64,000 bases of DNA from Sipunculus nudus (taxonomy: Eukaryota > Annelida > Sipuncula > Golfingiida > Sipunculidae), in contig CM049307.1 in assembly GCA_026874595.1 (NCBI GenBank), forward strand, positions 63,580,370 to 63,644,369, in the 5' to 3' direction. The notes below the pieces were generated by a model. That model was given only the letters and a program-made list of their open reading frames with translations. It was not told the DNA's origin and ran no database searches. The position numbers and the translations under genes were made by a program. Position 1 is the stretch's first letter, and every line of letters begins with the position of its first letter. This document shows positions 10,921 through 24,235 of the stretch, piece by piece.

Positions 10921-12989
10921 TTCCACGCCCGGTGTGGAAATTCCAAAAATGTGAGCGTAAAATGGGGTGATATCACTTTTGACTTAAATTTTTATTACAG
11001 TTCCAATATACCTTTCATATAAAGATGCCTATGATATATCTAGGCCCAAGTAAACGTGCATGTTGGATACTATCAGGATCAGTGTCCTGATAATTCTGAG
11101 TCCTTCTGCGCCCCCTCTGGGCCCCATAAAGGGGCGTCCACGCCTCCAACCACATCTGGTTCCGCAGTTAATGGTTATATTACCTCAGGTATGAGGTGTT
11201 TCTCGATTCCCTGTGGCCTTACCATCTGCGGTTAATTTATTGTGCATGATAACCACAGGCCAGACGGAAAATGAAGAGTGATGATCACGTGCAATCAAGA
11301 GGGTGTCGGCAGTCCTGGCCGGTTAAACACGGCCGGTTTAACGTTGTTGTTGGTGCTTAAGATGCATTAATGCCATGTCTTATTTTTGTAGATAATTTAC
11401 ATCCTCGTAGCACGCATGCTTTCGTCACTGACGGTCACCCGAGACTGTCCTTTGACCCCCCCCCCCCCCCACCCCACCCTTTTTAATCTTTGCCTGGCCG
11501 CAAGAAAAATAATATAATTTAGCACGACAATTTGACCGCATTTTTCCAAATTTCATGTCAATCATAGATTACGATTGTCGATATCTTTGACTGAAATCAA
11601 TACATAAGTGCAGCTCTTTATAAACTGGCATTACAGGCAGAGCGTTTTGTATTATTTTCAATTTATGTGGGTAGAAAAATTGCAATTAAGACAATAAATT
11701 ATAAGCCGTTGAAAAACGGCTTCCTCGCCGTTCATGTGTAGGCCTGAAAACAGTTCTCGGAGTATTTCTGACCGAGTACTTAAACATTTAAGCAAGGAGG
11801 TGGAAATGGTTAACCCTTGTTTTAAAGGGAAGACAAACCACACAAGAACCGCACTTACATGGACAGCAGAGGGATAAAGGAAACGGGGAGACACAGACAA
11901 CTATGGAGACGAACAATTGTAAAGAAAGGACATGACCTGCGGTGGAACAACTGGATAGAGACAGCCATTGCAGCTCAAAACCGACATGAATGGCGTTAGA
12001 TGTGGTATGATGGCCTTGCGCCACCCCTGGCGAGAAGAGGATAGGACTTGACCGAGTATTCGGGGTGGAAATCAAGACTTCACTTCCCATGTTGACCTTC
12101 ACTTTGAGATATTTTTTAAAGAAACTATTCTGTTTTTTTTTTATTTACGCCTGTCCATCTGGTTTGTCTGATACATAATAAAATGGCATCCCCTCATGTA
12201 TATTACAGGATATAATGCCATTATATTTTTTATGTAATAATAATAGAAAAAAATCGTTTTTTGTGATTTCTTTAACTTTAAACGTTAATTTTTAATAGAC
12301 TGATGTCATGGTAACAAGTACTGAAGTTAGATTCGGGTAATATAAAACGAGTTGTCCAGTTCTACATTTGTTCTGGCCTATTCGTGTGATCCAAACTCAA
12401 TATACCTGGCTACTGGTGAAACAATGAAATAGTACGTCCCTATTTGGACAAAGACATGGTCATTTTAATAACTTTGTATAAATTCATACATTCAAACCTT
12501 AGATTGAAATGATCGTTTCCCCTAGCGCTAGCCCCAAATTCTGGCGAGATGGATGTCACGGAAACAGCTACTGATGTAACTCTAAGGAGGACAGTAGCAG
12601 TGTTCTCGGACAAAAGTTGACACCTTGTTACGTGCTCACGAAAAATTAATGTTAATGCTACCACAGACGCCAACCTCCGTACAGGGTCAAAGGTCTATTG
12701 AGCCAATGATTGGACCCTGCCATTTGATACGGACTAAAGCATGTTTGACCTGACATCTGACCCGGTCAACGCCTCGCATGGGTGATCAGTAAATGTAAAC
12801 AACATGTGACTCTCGATCCCTTGGGACTCATTACTTATTTCAGCATGCAATAATGGTTAATCTTCCAATTCATGCACCGAATCCTTTTGCATAATGTTGA
12901 AAAGACCACAACAACTGTCCCTGCACTATCACTGTGCATTTATGTATGCAACTAATCTGACAGCAATGGTATCACGTAAACTAGCAATG
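10921..12989. other. Non-coding sequence with a second poly-C tract
   Basis: A 15-base C run lies at 11456-11470. A GC-rich patch near 11100-11120 carries AGGGGGCGC on the minus strand, a core that resembles a CTCF-type site but without a supporting flank. Nothing else is recognisable. Confidence 0.4.
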
Positions 12990-13290
12990 GTAGAACGTGC
13001 ACAAGTTCCTGTTTATATTTACAATACCGCGTCACAGATATTACACCGCAAATAGGTCCGCAGGTTTATCAATATAAAAAATATGTTTCACCGACAAATG
13101 TCGTTTCTCGGTTATATTTGAAATGGATGTTGTCGAAGTATCCTTTATATTTACTATTTGTTCGAATAATTGTAATTTTTATTTGCGGGTGATATATGTT
13201 TCCGTTCGACTGGAATAAGTGCTTTGTCGCACATCGACTGGCAAGAGGTCTGTCCCCTTCATAGACGAGATCTCGCGTGTGGAGAATGCC
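12990..13290 (+). repeat. Dispersed repeat pair D, copy 1
   Basis: Clearly homologous to 50988-51285. Shared blocks in the same order are TTATATTTGAAAT..ATGTTGTC (13113-13135), AATTGTAAT (13166-13174), CGTTCGACTG (13203-13212), a TTGTCGCACAT-like stretch with GACTGGCA, CCCCTTCATAGACGAGATCTC (13255-13275) and GAGAATG (13281-13287). It is a two-member family within this window with no coding capacity seen. The class is unknown, and no terminal repeats or target duplications were found. Confidence 0.75.
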
Positions 13291-13520
13291 ACAGATGCAT
13301 GGAAAAGTGATCCAAGCACCAAACCCATATGCCATGAAAATAGAATTTGCATTGAGATAATAATCTTATCATGCACCTTGAGGGATTTACAAATGCTGTA
13401 GGTGTGTATACATACAAGGGTATCCGGCACAAATATATGATAATTTCTTACCTAGAAGGACCTGTGCTCACACACAATTTTGAGTTGCAATATCTCACAA
13501 TCTAAAAATCAGTGCTATTA

Positions 13521-13522
<2 letters not shown>

Positions 13523-13595
<73 letters not shown>

Positions 13596-13598
13596 TAC
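13523..13598. repeat. (AT)n microsatellite
   Basis: AT run of about 76 bases with two AC interruptions. Confidence 0.97.
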
Positions 13599-13612
13599 AG
13601 GCAAGACTCTCA

Positions 13613-13630
13613 CCCCCCCCCCCCCCCCCC
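13613..13630. repeat. Poly-C tract
   Basis: Run of 18 C, 14 bases after the (AT)n tract. Confidence 0.95.
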
Positions 13631-16600
13631 GAGGATCCAGGGTTCATGAACATCGTCACGAAAAGACATTTTCATTGATAGTTACATAACCAAGTCATAC
13701 TTGAGGTACCCACATTCGGCCGACCATTGCCGATCCGGATGAATATGTATGGCCCAATGATTCACCAAAAAATATGGTATCGTTGTCGGAAATCCGCCGG
13801 ATTGCCATTGTATAATGTTGGCTTGATATGTTGCTGAACATCAAATATCGCCAGGTTCCGACTGTAATGTAACATGAAAGTGTAGTGTATCATAGTTGCC
13901 TCATACATTGCCCACATTTCCTGGCGTGAACGTTATCCTCGTGCCGTCAGAATCAGTATCCCTGGATTTTTTTCTCTGTTCCTTGAATCAGTTTTGTCTT
14001 ATAAGTTAATTTAAGACAGAGTCAGTGAGGACTGGCAGTTCCTGTACACAAAATACATTGTTTTTCTCTTATCAAATGGATGGACCATAAAGTGCGAAAA
14101 ACGCTAGGAAAACGTCAGATAAGTTATAGTTATAAAGAAATGAACCAGAAAAGTAACAAATGTTACCGAAATCTACACTAATAGCAATTCAAGCGCCTGT
14201 GCTCTTACGGAACGCTAAGGCAACAGACTTGACCTTGGCTTCCCGGAATTCTTTCCAACTCAGCACCCGATGTACATCCGAGGCGAGAAGCTAACGGATT
14301 CGGCCGAGGTGTTCCGAGTGGAGGTAGCCAAAGACCATCCGGAAACACAAGAGGGATAGTGGTATTGAGAAAGTATTCAACGGCTTTCATTGGAGTGAAA
14401 CAGTCGGATGTTGGCCAGATGCGCCAAAGCTGGAATAATATATATGGACGTATAAACGCATGGATGATATGAAAGCTTGAGATCAATCAGTGCCGGAATA
14501 TCGTACGGCGTTCATAACAGATACCTCTAAAACACCTGACGATGGCACTTATGGGCTTCACTTTGAACGGGATGGGAGAACTGTAATGACAGGCCAAGCA
14601 TGTTTTGTCAATCTGACCTGTAAATTTTACATGATGTCAGTCACCGAAGCCAATACATGTGAAACAAATAATGATACAGAACAGAGATACTCTCGCCGGT
14701 TTGCTACACTGGTTACAGAGGTTACCATGGAGATTCCCGAAAAATCGCCCTAAATCCAAATCTTGCCATGCAAGGGAGTAAAGCACAGAGATTCTTTTCT
14801 GCTTAGCTTTCGAACTAATGAAAAAGCCCTGTCTCAAATATTTGGTCACATTAAAACCTTCCTTGGAATTTACGAAATTCAAACCAAAGTACGGCAAGAT
14901 AGTCATGCACGTACAGTCCAACATATTTCTCTTGGAAGCCACGCAAATGTGAGAACTCGGTCTTTTTACGTGTTAACTCAGGAACTGTGGAGAGAGTGGC
15001 CGTTTGTGCAAACGGTAGGTCGCATTTATACATAAAGCCAATCTTAAATTACGAAATTCGACCTAAGTGCAGCTAAATATTCCGGAAGGTCAAATTAATT
15101 TTCTATTTGCAATAGTAAATTTAAGAAACCAGACCGAGTAAGCAGCCGAATGTAGCATCTATATCCCACGCGGAGTCCTTCATGTCAATGTCCCTGGTAT
15201 TTATGCAATGATTTTGTTTTCCGGGACTTTCTTTATAGTTATTCGACCTGATCAGAATACTATAAGGTACTGCTAGACAAGCAGTTAGGGAAAGGGTGCT
15301 TGGAAATCCGTCTTCGATTTGGTCCCTTGCTTTCAGTTCACGTTCCCTAACCATTAGGCTTGGATAATATAAATAAAATATGAGACAAGTAAGAACGCTT
15401 AGCATTCCATCGACCTAATTTCAACAGTGACCTTATTTTAAAAACAAGGGACGAAAACCTTATTTTCAACATTAAACGGTCAGACCTCTATCATATCTTA
15501 ATTTTAGATCAAATACTTATATGGAATATGCACCAAGGATTTGCCTCATATTATTTATACTAGATCACATATTTTACTGTATAGACCCACGTACCAGACA
15601 TTTAAACAAAATCTTCAAACCTAATGTATATTTGCGAGTGTATTCTCAATTTTGCAGCTGTATCATGAGACAGGTGTTTTTGTCCACGTGTGTTTGTGTA
15701 TTACCCTGGTCAAAAAAACATAGTTCTGAAGCGACTTTGATAAAGATAGTATATTCGGCCAGATGCAAGTTTAAAATATTGAATCTAGGATTGTCTAGAA
15801 GATTTAATCAGCGGCAAAGCCAGATCCTTTCTTGTAACTGCTTGTTTCTGTAATTTGAGCTCTGTGGACTCCCCGTATCGGTGACGTGAGAAATATTACA
15901 GGCCAACTGCTCCAGGTTAATTGTTTTTCGTGTCTGCGCTCCGTGTGGTCCCGCTGTTTGTCCACATTGCACCTGGTGAATCTTCGAGTCAAGCGCAGCA
16001 CCTCAAACCACTGGCATAACCAGAGAAGGGAGTTGGCCAAACTCACCAGACCTACCATCCCAATATCAAATCTGACAATTTATGTTTTTAAATGTAATAG
16101 CGAGTTTAGCCAAAGTTCTGGAACACTTCCATATTCCTGGAGGACATACCAGAATTGTACGCAATACCAGGGGTTGTCCATTGGTTTTTGGTAACAAATT
16201 ATGTTGAACTGTCATCTTTCATGAGTTAGAGCTAGAATTGTTTACTCAACAACAAGCATGTAAGTTTACTCAGCATAGTTGATATGATCTCAAAGGGTTG
16301 ATGCCATTGTCGTAGAAGTATTGTAAAGAACACTTTAATATCCATAGAAAACAACATCCTAAAAAGCATGGACATGTGAAGCGAAGTGAATGCCGAAAAT
16401 TGGAAGGGGATAGGGCAGATGTTTGGCGTGAGAACAGAAAACTATAACGAATGGCATTGAGGTCAAGGTCACAGAATCTCATGACCATGGTCAATGACAA
16501 ACTGCGCATGTAGAAGAGTACGACTATGCTGTTTACGGTTTGTGGGAGTCAGTATGTGCCACCCACAATGCACCAAGGATGCTAAATACACCAGAGGCGT

Positions 16601-19544
16601 AGTAATAAATGAAGTGAAGAGTTTAATGTAGTCCGTTAAAATTTTCAAGGCATATAACATAAACATGGATGTTTTGTAGTAAGGAATTCACGGAATAAGT
16701 AATATTTTGTAAGTATACACAAGTGAAATGTAAATAGAAGGTGTTTCCTTGAAATGCAACAACTTCAGATTTTAGAGTCTGACAGGTTAGACATGTAGTC
16801 CCGGTCATCCCACCCTGCCTGACTGGAAGATCAGGGAACTACAAAAAGAGAGATTGTGTCATATTCACAAGAATGAAAGCAGTCCGCATATTCACTTGTA
16901 AAAATGAAAGACCTTAACGCTACATTACTCAATATTACATATGAACAATTTCAACGTGAAAGTCTCAATAAATTTTAAGCAAATGGAAAACGCTGGAATT
17001 CAAACTAAATATATAGCAGTCTTAAACTCAGTTGTAAAACATGGTCCTTCTACCAAGCAAATAATATATCCTTAAACAATATAAATATCCTTAAATAATA
17101 AAATTAAATAAAAGAATTGTAAAGTATGACATCGTTCATACTGTTTGTTTACCTCGGTATTTAACAGAACTTGATACTAACCAACTAACAAATGTAAGCG
17201 TCTAGATAACCCACTTTGTCTTAATTACCTGCTGTTTTCCAGGAAGTGAATGAACAAATAAATGTTCAACATTATACTATCTTTGGTTCATAAAGACATA
17301 CCTACATTATTTGTCCCCAGTTTACCTTTCACTTAAATCGACACCCTCGCTAAACCACAACTCTCACCTATCGCCAATAATTCTTGTGACCCTGTTGTTG
17401 GCGTAAGAATGAGGTCATACTGTATAACATTTGAAAACAAAACCCATAAACGTATACAGTATTTACGTTTAAGATAAAAAATGTAATGCTGTGCAGCTGC
17501 TATTTGTTTTTATAGTTATCAAACCGAAATGTTCAAATAACGAATACATGACCGGTTAAAACCGTGTAAAGAAATCATTTGCTTCTATGGTTATGTATAT
17601 ATATACTGTATATGCTAGTTTATGCAAGGCAAGTCCTTTTAAGCTTTCTGTCAATGTTTTTTCTGATCACTCCGGACCATGCTTCATGGAGCAATGTTTA
17701 CACTACCATTGTAAATTTTCTCCGACTCAATACTCCTCTTCCAGGCCCAACACTGAATGGCCCAGAAAATGTCGTTCACACGCATGATGCTATGCGATCA
17801 CTGCCGTGGCATCGTTCCTACTTTGGGGTCAATTGCGCATGTCTTCCACAGATGACTTTATGGGTCAAGTGACCAGTTGTTTCCACTTGCGGAGGCTTTA
17901 CAGTATGGGATGCAATTATCTGGGGTGGCATCTTTTTAGAGGACCTACTCTTGTTTATAACAGCCATTTGTCTCGGTCCATCTTTTTATACAAATCTATA
18001 CTACCATCCTATTACTAGCGGCTGAGAGTAAACATGCCACCGTCTACCGCTGTCTGTGAAAAATGGCCTTTTCATTGTCATTCTCAAAATACCACTGATG
18101 GCTTCGTGGACGCGGTTTCTGCATTAGAAGGGTCTAATGTATCCATAAAAGCAAACTTATTAAAAGCTACGGAGCCATCTTTGATGCCTTAAGTAGTCTA
18201 CGATTTAAACACTGACATATTAAAATATCAGTCAATACTTTATGTTTTTGCTATTTTCCTTTTCAGACCAAGGGTCGGACGTCTTGCTATTCACTTTGTA
18301 AATTTAAAGGTTTGATTACCGGAAAGCAACTTCAACCAGAACAATACGCTCCTCACTCAGTGTTTATTCAATGAAGTCGTCCAAGATCTCTTTTCGTGTA
18401 ACCGCTGCTTTCTAAAACAAGGTTCTTTGAGGTCGAACACCAGGGTGCACACGGATAAAAAAATGTAGTCAGACCAATGAGAACATGGCATCGCATTGTG
18501 CATCTAGCTCCAAATTTTAAACATGCGACACCTGTCTTCTTGGTCTGATAACACTGTTTCTGGCACAGGGCCAAGAGTCAGCCCAACGAGAGCGGATGTC
18601 GCATTTTTTAAAATCTGGAGCTGGATGCGGATGCAGGCGCCGTGCCGATATATAGTTGGTGGGGACTCCTTTAATTATCCGATGAGCAAAACCTTTACAA
18701 AATGATTCAAGGGTTTTTGTGCTGGCGATATTTTGGCTGTCGTCGGTACGTCTTAGTACAAAGATGACCCAAATCTGGTTGGAGCACACTACACATAACC
18801 AATCCTTTGGTTACAGGAATTGACAGATGTATATTGTTTTTTTTTCAATCAGCCTTCCTTTAGTCTATCTTGCTTATGTCAAGAGTTTACAAAAGTAATA
18901 CGGAAACCGTGGAGGTGGCCATATAAGCCTACTTAAACAGATTGTGTCATTAACAACCAATATTATTGTATCAGAAACCCATGGCGAAAACACACAATAC
19001 CACCCCTGTAATTGGTCGGATTATTCTTTGCCCTTAAGAGTGCCCTAGCCACCATATTCGGCAAAGGCGGCTTTGCAAGCAGTGGGTAATTGGAATGATT
19101 CAGAACGACTGTACAGCGACCACTGTGTAAGGAGTGTAAATATGAATAAGAATGAAGGTCAGCTCAGCAGAGACGAATAGGAAAATGTTCGTTAAACAAG
19201 TTAATTGTATAGAATGCTCTAAAACATGACCTACAATTCATGTTACTCGATGACCTTTTACACATAAGTGATTATTCTATACCGGTGCCATGCAATCTTT
19301 CTTTTCTATTCATTTCTACACGAAAGAGATCCATATTACGGATATGAACGTGGGCGGAAATAAACATTCCCTGGGTGCTCGAGGTTACAGGTTTGGATTA
19401 TATAATGCTGCGGACCATAGAAGTCTTCCTTTTTTTTCATTTTGTGTCTTATGTCAATGATATATTTGAAAAGGTTGAAAAGTTGGTCTTCGCAGAAGGC
19501 GGGTTTTGTTAACATTTAATGACGTTTTACTGTTGGACAAGGAA

Positions 19545-19546
<2 letters not shown>
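13631..19546. other. Non-coding sequence, nothing recognised
   Basis: About 5.9 kb in which I recognise no gene, RNA or mobile element. The longest open frames are 110 codons (15521-15853 plus) and about 100 codons (15886-16194 plus; 14637-14942 minus). None shows a domain motif, signal peptide with downstream context, or repeat structure. Confidence 0.45.
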
Positions 19547-19597
<51 letters not shown>

Positions 19598-19636
19598 TGT
19601 ATATATATATATATATTATTTATATATAATATAATA
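19547..19636. repeat. (AT)n microsatellite
   Basis: AT repeat of about 70 bases with AC and GT interruptions, passing into TATATAATATAATAT. Confidence 0.97.
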
Positions 19637-21557
19637 TGGCAATGTCAGGAGTGTTAACCATATGAGTTGTGTTGTGTATAAAATCCAGTTTGAATATGTT
19701 GAAAATGTCATCTACTAACAAGAGATGATGTGATAAGTGGCTGTGATAAGTGACTGTGATAACTGACTGCGTTCCCACCGTCCTGACGCCGAGGTAGCAC
19801 AGCTCATCATTTCATTTCATCAGGCAAATCGATCTTCATATCTCACAGGGCGGCAGGCTCCAAAATCATACTGTTATTACACACATTATCACATTTTATC
19901 CACCCGACTCTTCCGGACACTTGATGAATATCAGAAATGTCACCCGCTAACATCATATTAATCACCAATATATGTGTTAACCAAGGTTTCTTTAAGTAAT
20001 GTCGTTCAATCGTGTCAGAGGCTGATACTTGTCTGGCATGGAACTAGGCCGGGCCCCTTCTTGTTACAAGGCCCTGTCATAAACGACTGGAAAATTAAAA
20101 CTCCTAACCTGCTGATATGGGGTGATATTTTCATATATGTTGTCTATTTGGCTCAAATAATGTGTTACTGAGGATATGTGTTAAAATATTTTTATTGATA
20201 ATTTTCCACAACAATCCCACTGCTTAAGTGAATGCGCCCTGAAGTGCATCTGCCCGTTTATAAAGTGAACTTCAGCTATTCGTCATATATACTTCATTCT
20301 TTTATAATGGCGGTGACTAATGGCTTGTTGACGCTCGAGCCGTGGTGGGTAATTAGAAAAGAGTATATCTGTGGTCGCGTTCTTTTTATATCTGAGCTCA
20401 TTAGCTAGCCGGCCAAGGACCTAACGTCCTTTCTTCTGTGCCATTGAAAATCTAATTGACTCACTTAACCTTAAAATTGTGCTCCAGAACATTGGCCGCG
20501 CAATTGATCAACCTCATCTTTTTGTCTGACAAAATGCAATTATTCCTTACCAGGATGACCGTCTCAATAATAAGTTATATTTTATATTTTTCTTGTTTTT
20601 TCCGGTAGACTTGAGCTTGAGACTGTATCGGTGCCTTTTTTAATAAAACGTATCCGATGTGAAACAACGGCCCATTCTGCTGTTTTTGTTAAATTCCCAT
20701 TAACAGACACGGTCGTAATTACGTGCAATGCCCAATTCATCAAGCCGTGATATTTGTTTTCCAATTATCCCTTTTTAAAAGGAGACATTACCCCGTCCGC
20801 TATGGAAATGCCAGCAACCTTTTTTCACAAGGCTGCTTTGTATTGTACTCGAGAGTGGCAATTCTGCAGAGTAGTTTTCTCAGCCCATTAATGCATAAAT
20901 ACACTTTATTAGGACCATTAAGTCCTTGAGGATGCCGAGGCGGGATTTCTATACCAAGCTTATGATTTATGTTAGCTCATAGCTGTAGCCCGATCCATAA
21001 ACGAGTCAATCTCTCTCTGGTGGTGGTTCAGATAAAGATTTATTAAGGGCTCCTATGTTAGGTCTATGACACTGTGAGGGGGGCAACCACCCAATTGGCA
21101 TAATTTGCATGAAAATGTTGGAACGTACTCAAAATGTTCTAAGAGAAAAGCATCTAAGTGCTACTAGTACTTACGTAAAAAAAATTATACTTATTTTCAG
21201 GCAAAACATTCACATTCACAGGAAATATCAGTATATCATGAATATATCTTAATTTTGGAACTTTATTGCCATAAACAAACAACTTACGGGGGCGACAAAG
21301 AGGGGTACTTGTATTTACGTTCTATATCGTCCACCGTTCGGTCGCAAAATTAAAAAAAAACTTTTTGTTTGACTAAAAATGTATTCATGCGACTCAGGCT
21401 ATGTGCAATGTTACAAAATATGAAATTGTGTTATTAATGGAGAGAGATTAACTGTGATTATTATTTGATCATTATTTGACCATTATTTTATCATAATCTA
21501 TTATTATCAATATAATTAATACGGAGTTGGTTTTTTTCTAGACCACGGTTTACCTGC
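19637..21557. other. Non-coding sequence, nothing firmly recognised
   Basis: No gene or repeat was recognised. The part near 20280-20540 is rich in homeodomain-type TAATTG/CAATTA cores and is less simple than its surroundings. It could be regulatory, but nothing in a single sequence proves that. Confidence 0.35.
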
Positions 21558-21965
21558 TCTGACCACCGTTTGACAAATTCTTTTTGGGGTTACAGGTATG
21601 TTGAGTTTTATACATTAAAAAATATCTTTCCATGATAACCATGGTTTCAAATGTTTGGCCAAGTCATGTGTTTTATGAAGTTTTTTTTAATAAAAAGAGC
21701 CCCACAACTTAATAATCATTCGGATTGGGTGGGGGGGGAAGGGTTCACATATATTTGTTCACCTTTCGAGTATCAGAACAAATAAATACGAATGGGTGGC
21801 TTACACACGGGGACAAAGTAATGGTCCTTTGTCATAATGCTTTATAAGAAAATATATATTGTGGTGATTCGTATTACCTCCAAAATGAAATGGACTATTG
21901 ATATGTCTTTACCCTAACCCTCTGCAAGTGTTCAGCAAAACATTTTTCGCCTGTTACGCTTTTTC
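21558..21965 (+). repeat. Dispersed repeat family R, copy 1
   Basis: Shares a block order with 22145-22650: CACCGTTTGACAAA, TACAGGTATGTTGA (21593-21606), TATACATT, CCATGATAACCATGGTTT, TTTGGCC, a poly-T/A stretch and AAAGAGCCC. After a diverged middle come TATATTGTGGTGATTCG, ATTACCTCCAAAATG.AATGGA (21873-21894) and TTCAGCAAAAC (21930-21940). The last part matches the tail shared by the CCTCCGCC-type repeat copies (ATTACCTCC ... TTTTGCGTAAT). No coding capacity was seen. Confidence 0.7.
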
Positions 21966-22144
21966 TGGAGGCGACCTGTAATCCCCAATGCACCCAATTA
22001 CCATTATATCGAATGTTAAGGAATTTTACTCTGTCAAAAGGAAGTAAAGATTTAAATTCAAGCACGGAACACATGTCCACATGAATCATTAAATAGGGAG
22101 CACTTTTCCGTTGAGTGGACACAAAGAGCTGAGGCCCTTTACAC

Positions 22145-22650
22145 GATCACCGTTTTATAGGTTTACAGGTATGTTGATTTTTTTATACATTCAGAAGTAT
22201 ATTCCCATGATAACTACGGTTTTAATAGTTCGGCCGATTTATGGGTTGTTTGAAAAAAGTTTTTTTCCAAAGGAAGCCCGGGGGGGTTGCACACACTTCT
22301 AAGAGTCCTCAATCTTCTGGGGATTTTGAAACCCCCGGCAGAATCTACTAATATGTCGTTCGTTCTTACGTGCACGTTTCATGTAAAACATCGTCAAGGT
22401 TCAGAAGCATGGGTTCACCAGGCGAGTGGCAGAACAACTGAATACGAATTGCATACTCGGAGATAAAAGGAATAGGCCCTTATAATTATTCATTTGTGGA
22501 ATTGTGATTATGGAACTTAAGAAAAAGTATATTATGATGATTCCGATTACCTCCAAAAATGTAATGGATTACGGATGCAGTTTTACTGTACCCCTCTTCA
22601 AAATTTCAGCAAAATCTGTATATAACATTTTGCGTTAATTTGCTGAAATA
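22145..22650 (+). repeat. Dispersed repeat family R, copy 2
   Basis: Head-to-tail neighbour of copy 1, diverged from it. Shared blocks are CACCGTTTTATAGG, TACAGGTATGTTGA (22163-22176), TATACATTC, CCATGATAACTACGG, GGCCGAT, a poly-T stretch and GGAAGCCCGG. Later come ATTATGATGATTCC, GATTACCTCCAAAAATGTAA (22545-22564), TTTCAGCAAAATCTGT (22603-22618) and CATTTTGCGTTAATTTGCTG (22626-22645). It is longer in the middle than copy 1 by about 100 bases. Confidence 0.7.
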
Positions 22651-23256
22651 CAATGCAAGGAACCAAGGCTGAAGCGGTTTCTTTGCTAAATGCTTTCATC
22701 GAAATAGGCCAACCTGCTTTCTTTTTATCTGGGAGGGTTGTCAATTTTGCATCAGACCTGACTATTCCATAACAATTTACAGTACTTAAACCAAAAATTT
22801 GATACTGTTGGAATATATTTTTCTGGGCCTATCTTTTTCACATTGGCAGCTATACGTTTCGCGTACAAGAGACCAACGACATATGTATGTGTTTACAAAT
22901 AACGCATGTGTCTGTTAACATGCCTTAGACTATACTATCAACTGACAACACTGAATAAACATCGTGTTTGACGATGTCGCCTGAGCTTCAAATAATACAA
23001 AGCATCTTTCATATAATTTCACGGTAGGATGCTTCTTTATACAATCATTAGACCTACGATTTCCCAAGCAATGGAAGCTGTCGGTCCTGTGTTGTTTATC
23101 GGGAAAAAACTTCTCACTTAAAAATTCATATACCCTGTATATGCTTCACGTCGCTTTCCAAAAATTATTTTTGTGAGATTTCTGGAATAGAATAATTTTT
23201 CTTTCTATGTTGATATTTTGGGGGAGGGTGTTCCTGGCGAATTCTAGCAGAAGTAA
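22651..23256. other. Non-coding sequence, nothing recognised
   Basis: AT-rich, with no open frame or repeat of note. It lies between repeat family R and the Helitron-like fragment. Confidence 0.45.
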
Positions 23257-23397
23257 TCTTTATATCATATAAGTGACACACATGACAAAAGTTCCTGCAA
23301 AAACCTTAGAATTAAAATATGTGTCGTTTGGTTCCTATCAGCTCATTACAAAAATATACATCAGATAGAGCCGTGGATTTTCCACGGGGGCAGCTAG
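23257..23397 (+). mobile_element. Short non-autonomous Helitron-like element
   Basis: The 3' end has Helitron features: a hairpin CCGTGGA-TT-TTCCACGG (about 23371-23387) followed after 6 bases by CTAG (23394-23397) and then a T, consistent with insertion between A and T. A plausible 5' end is TCTTTATATCAT at 23257, preceded by A, giving a 141-bp element. The 3' terminus is much better supported than the 5' end, which is chosen only because it begins A|TC with an AT-rich start. No Rep/helicase coding sequence is present. Confidence 0.42.
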
Positions 23398-24059
23398 TAT
23401 TATTATTATTACCATCTTTATCTTTTACGCGCATGATGTTTATTTTCTAATGACAAACAAAGTAATGGCAGTTGTATCACAAAATAACGATACGCAGCTG
23501 CAGTAAAACCCGATGAATCAAGTTGTTTATTAAATGCAATATCTTCGGATTCTTAAAGTTTTTAAGCTTTATTGTTGACCGTAAGAACTTGATACAGATA
23601 AGTCATCTTTTCATCACAGGGAGGTTATCGTAAATTGTATATATGGGATGATTTCCCCGATGACTTAGGGTGACGTCACAGCTGACCGTGTGGAACTGCA
23701 GTGTTAAGAAAATCGATCCGACATTTGCCCTTTTACAGAATTTACACTCTTGTCACGGATGTTTTGCTCAAAGCCCGAAACATTTGGGAAGGCCTTTCAG
23801 GAAAGGAATTAAAGCCGAGGATTTTCCACCCTCTAACACTGGAATTCCAGAACATATCTTGTTTATTTTAAAGAAGCTGATTGGTGGCTTGTCAAAATTG
23901 ACTCTGATAAGATGGGAAGTGAAATTATGGTTAGTAAACAATATTTAATACAAGAGAGTAGTCCAAGACCACAGCCTCCGCCGGAATCCTAATCAAACCA
24001 CACAGCAACAGAAGAACTGTGTCACGGGTGAACTCCATCACAGATCACCTATGTCAATA
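23398..24059. other. Non-coding sequence, nothing recognised
   Basis: Starts with a short (ATT)5 run right after the Helitron-like end. One open frame of 92 codons (23670-23948 plus) has no recognisable motif. Confidence 0.4.
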
Positions 24060-24235
24060 CAGGGATAGAATCCTTTGAATTAAAAAAATATATATTATTG
24101 TGATAAAGATTACCTTAATATTCTAATGAATTCTTCCTTGGTTGTTACCCTTACTCTTCACAATATTTCATTAAAATTCGACCATGATCTTTGCGTAATG
24201 TTGCTGGCAGACAAACCAACCAACCAACCAAAAGT
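24060..24235 (+). repeat. CCTCCGCC/TTTGCGTAAT family tail, copy 3
   Basis: Carries AAAGATTACCTTAATATTCT (24106-24125), AATTCTTCCTTGG, ATTTCATTAAAATTCG, CTTTGCGTAATGTTGCTGGC (24190-24209) and AGACAAACCAACCAACCAAC. This is the typical 3' portion of the repeat family, facing the oppositely oriented copy that starts at 24722. Confidence 0.65.

Noticed and set aside
11098-11120. CTCF-like AGGGGGCGC core
   Set aside because: Only the core matches; the flanking half of the consensus does not, and C/G-rich words near poly-C tracts are expected by chance.
20280-20540. Homeodomain-site cluster as an enhancer
   Set aside because: TAATTG-type words are frequent in AT-rich DNA, and without conservation or chromatin data the call cannot be supported.
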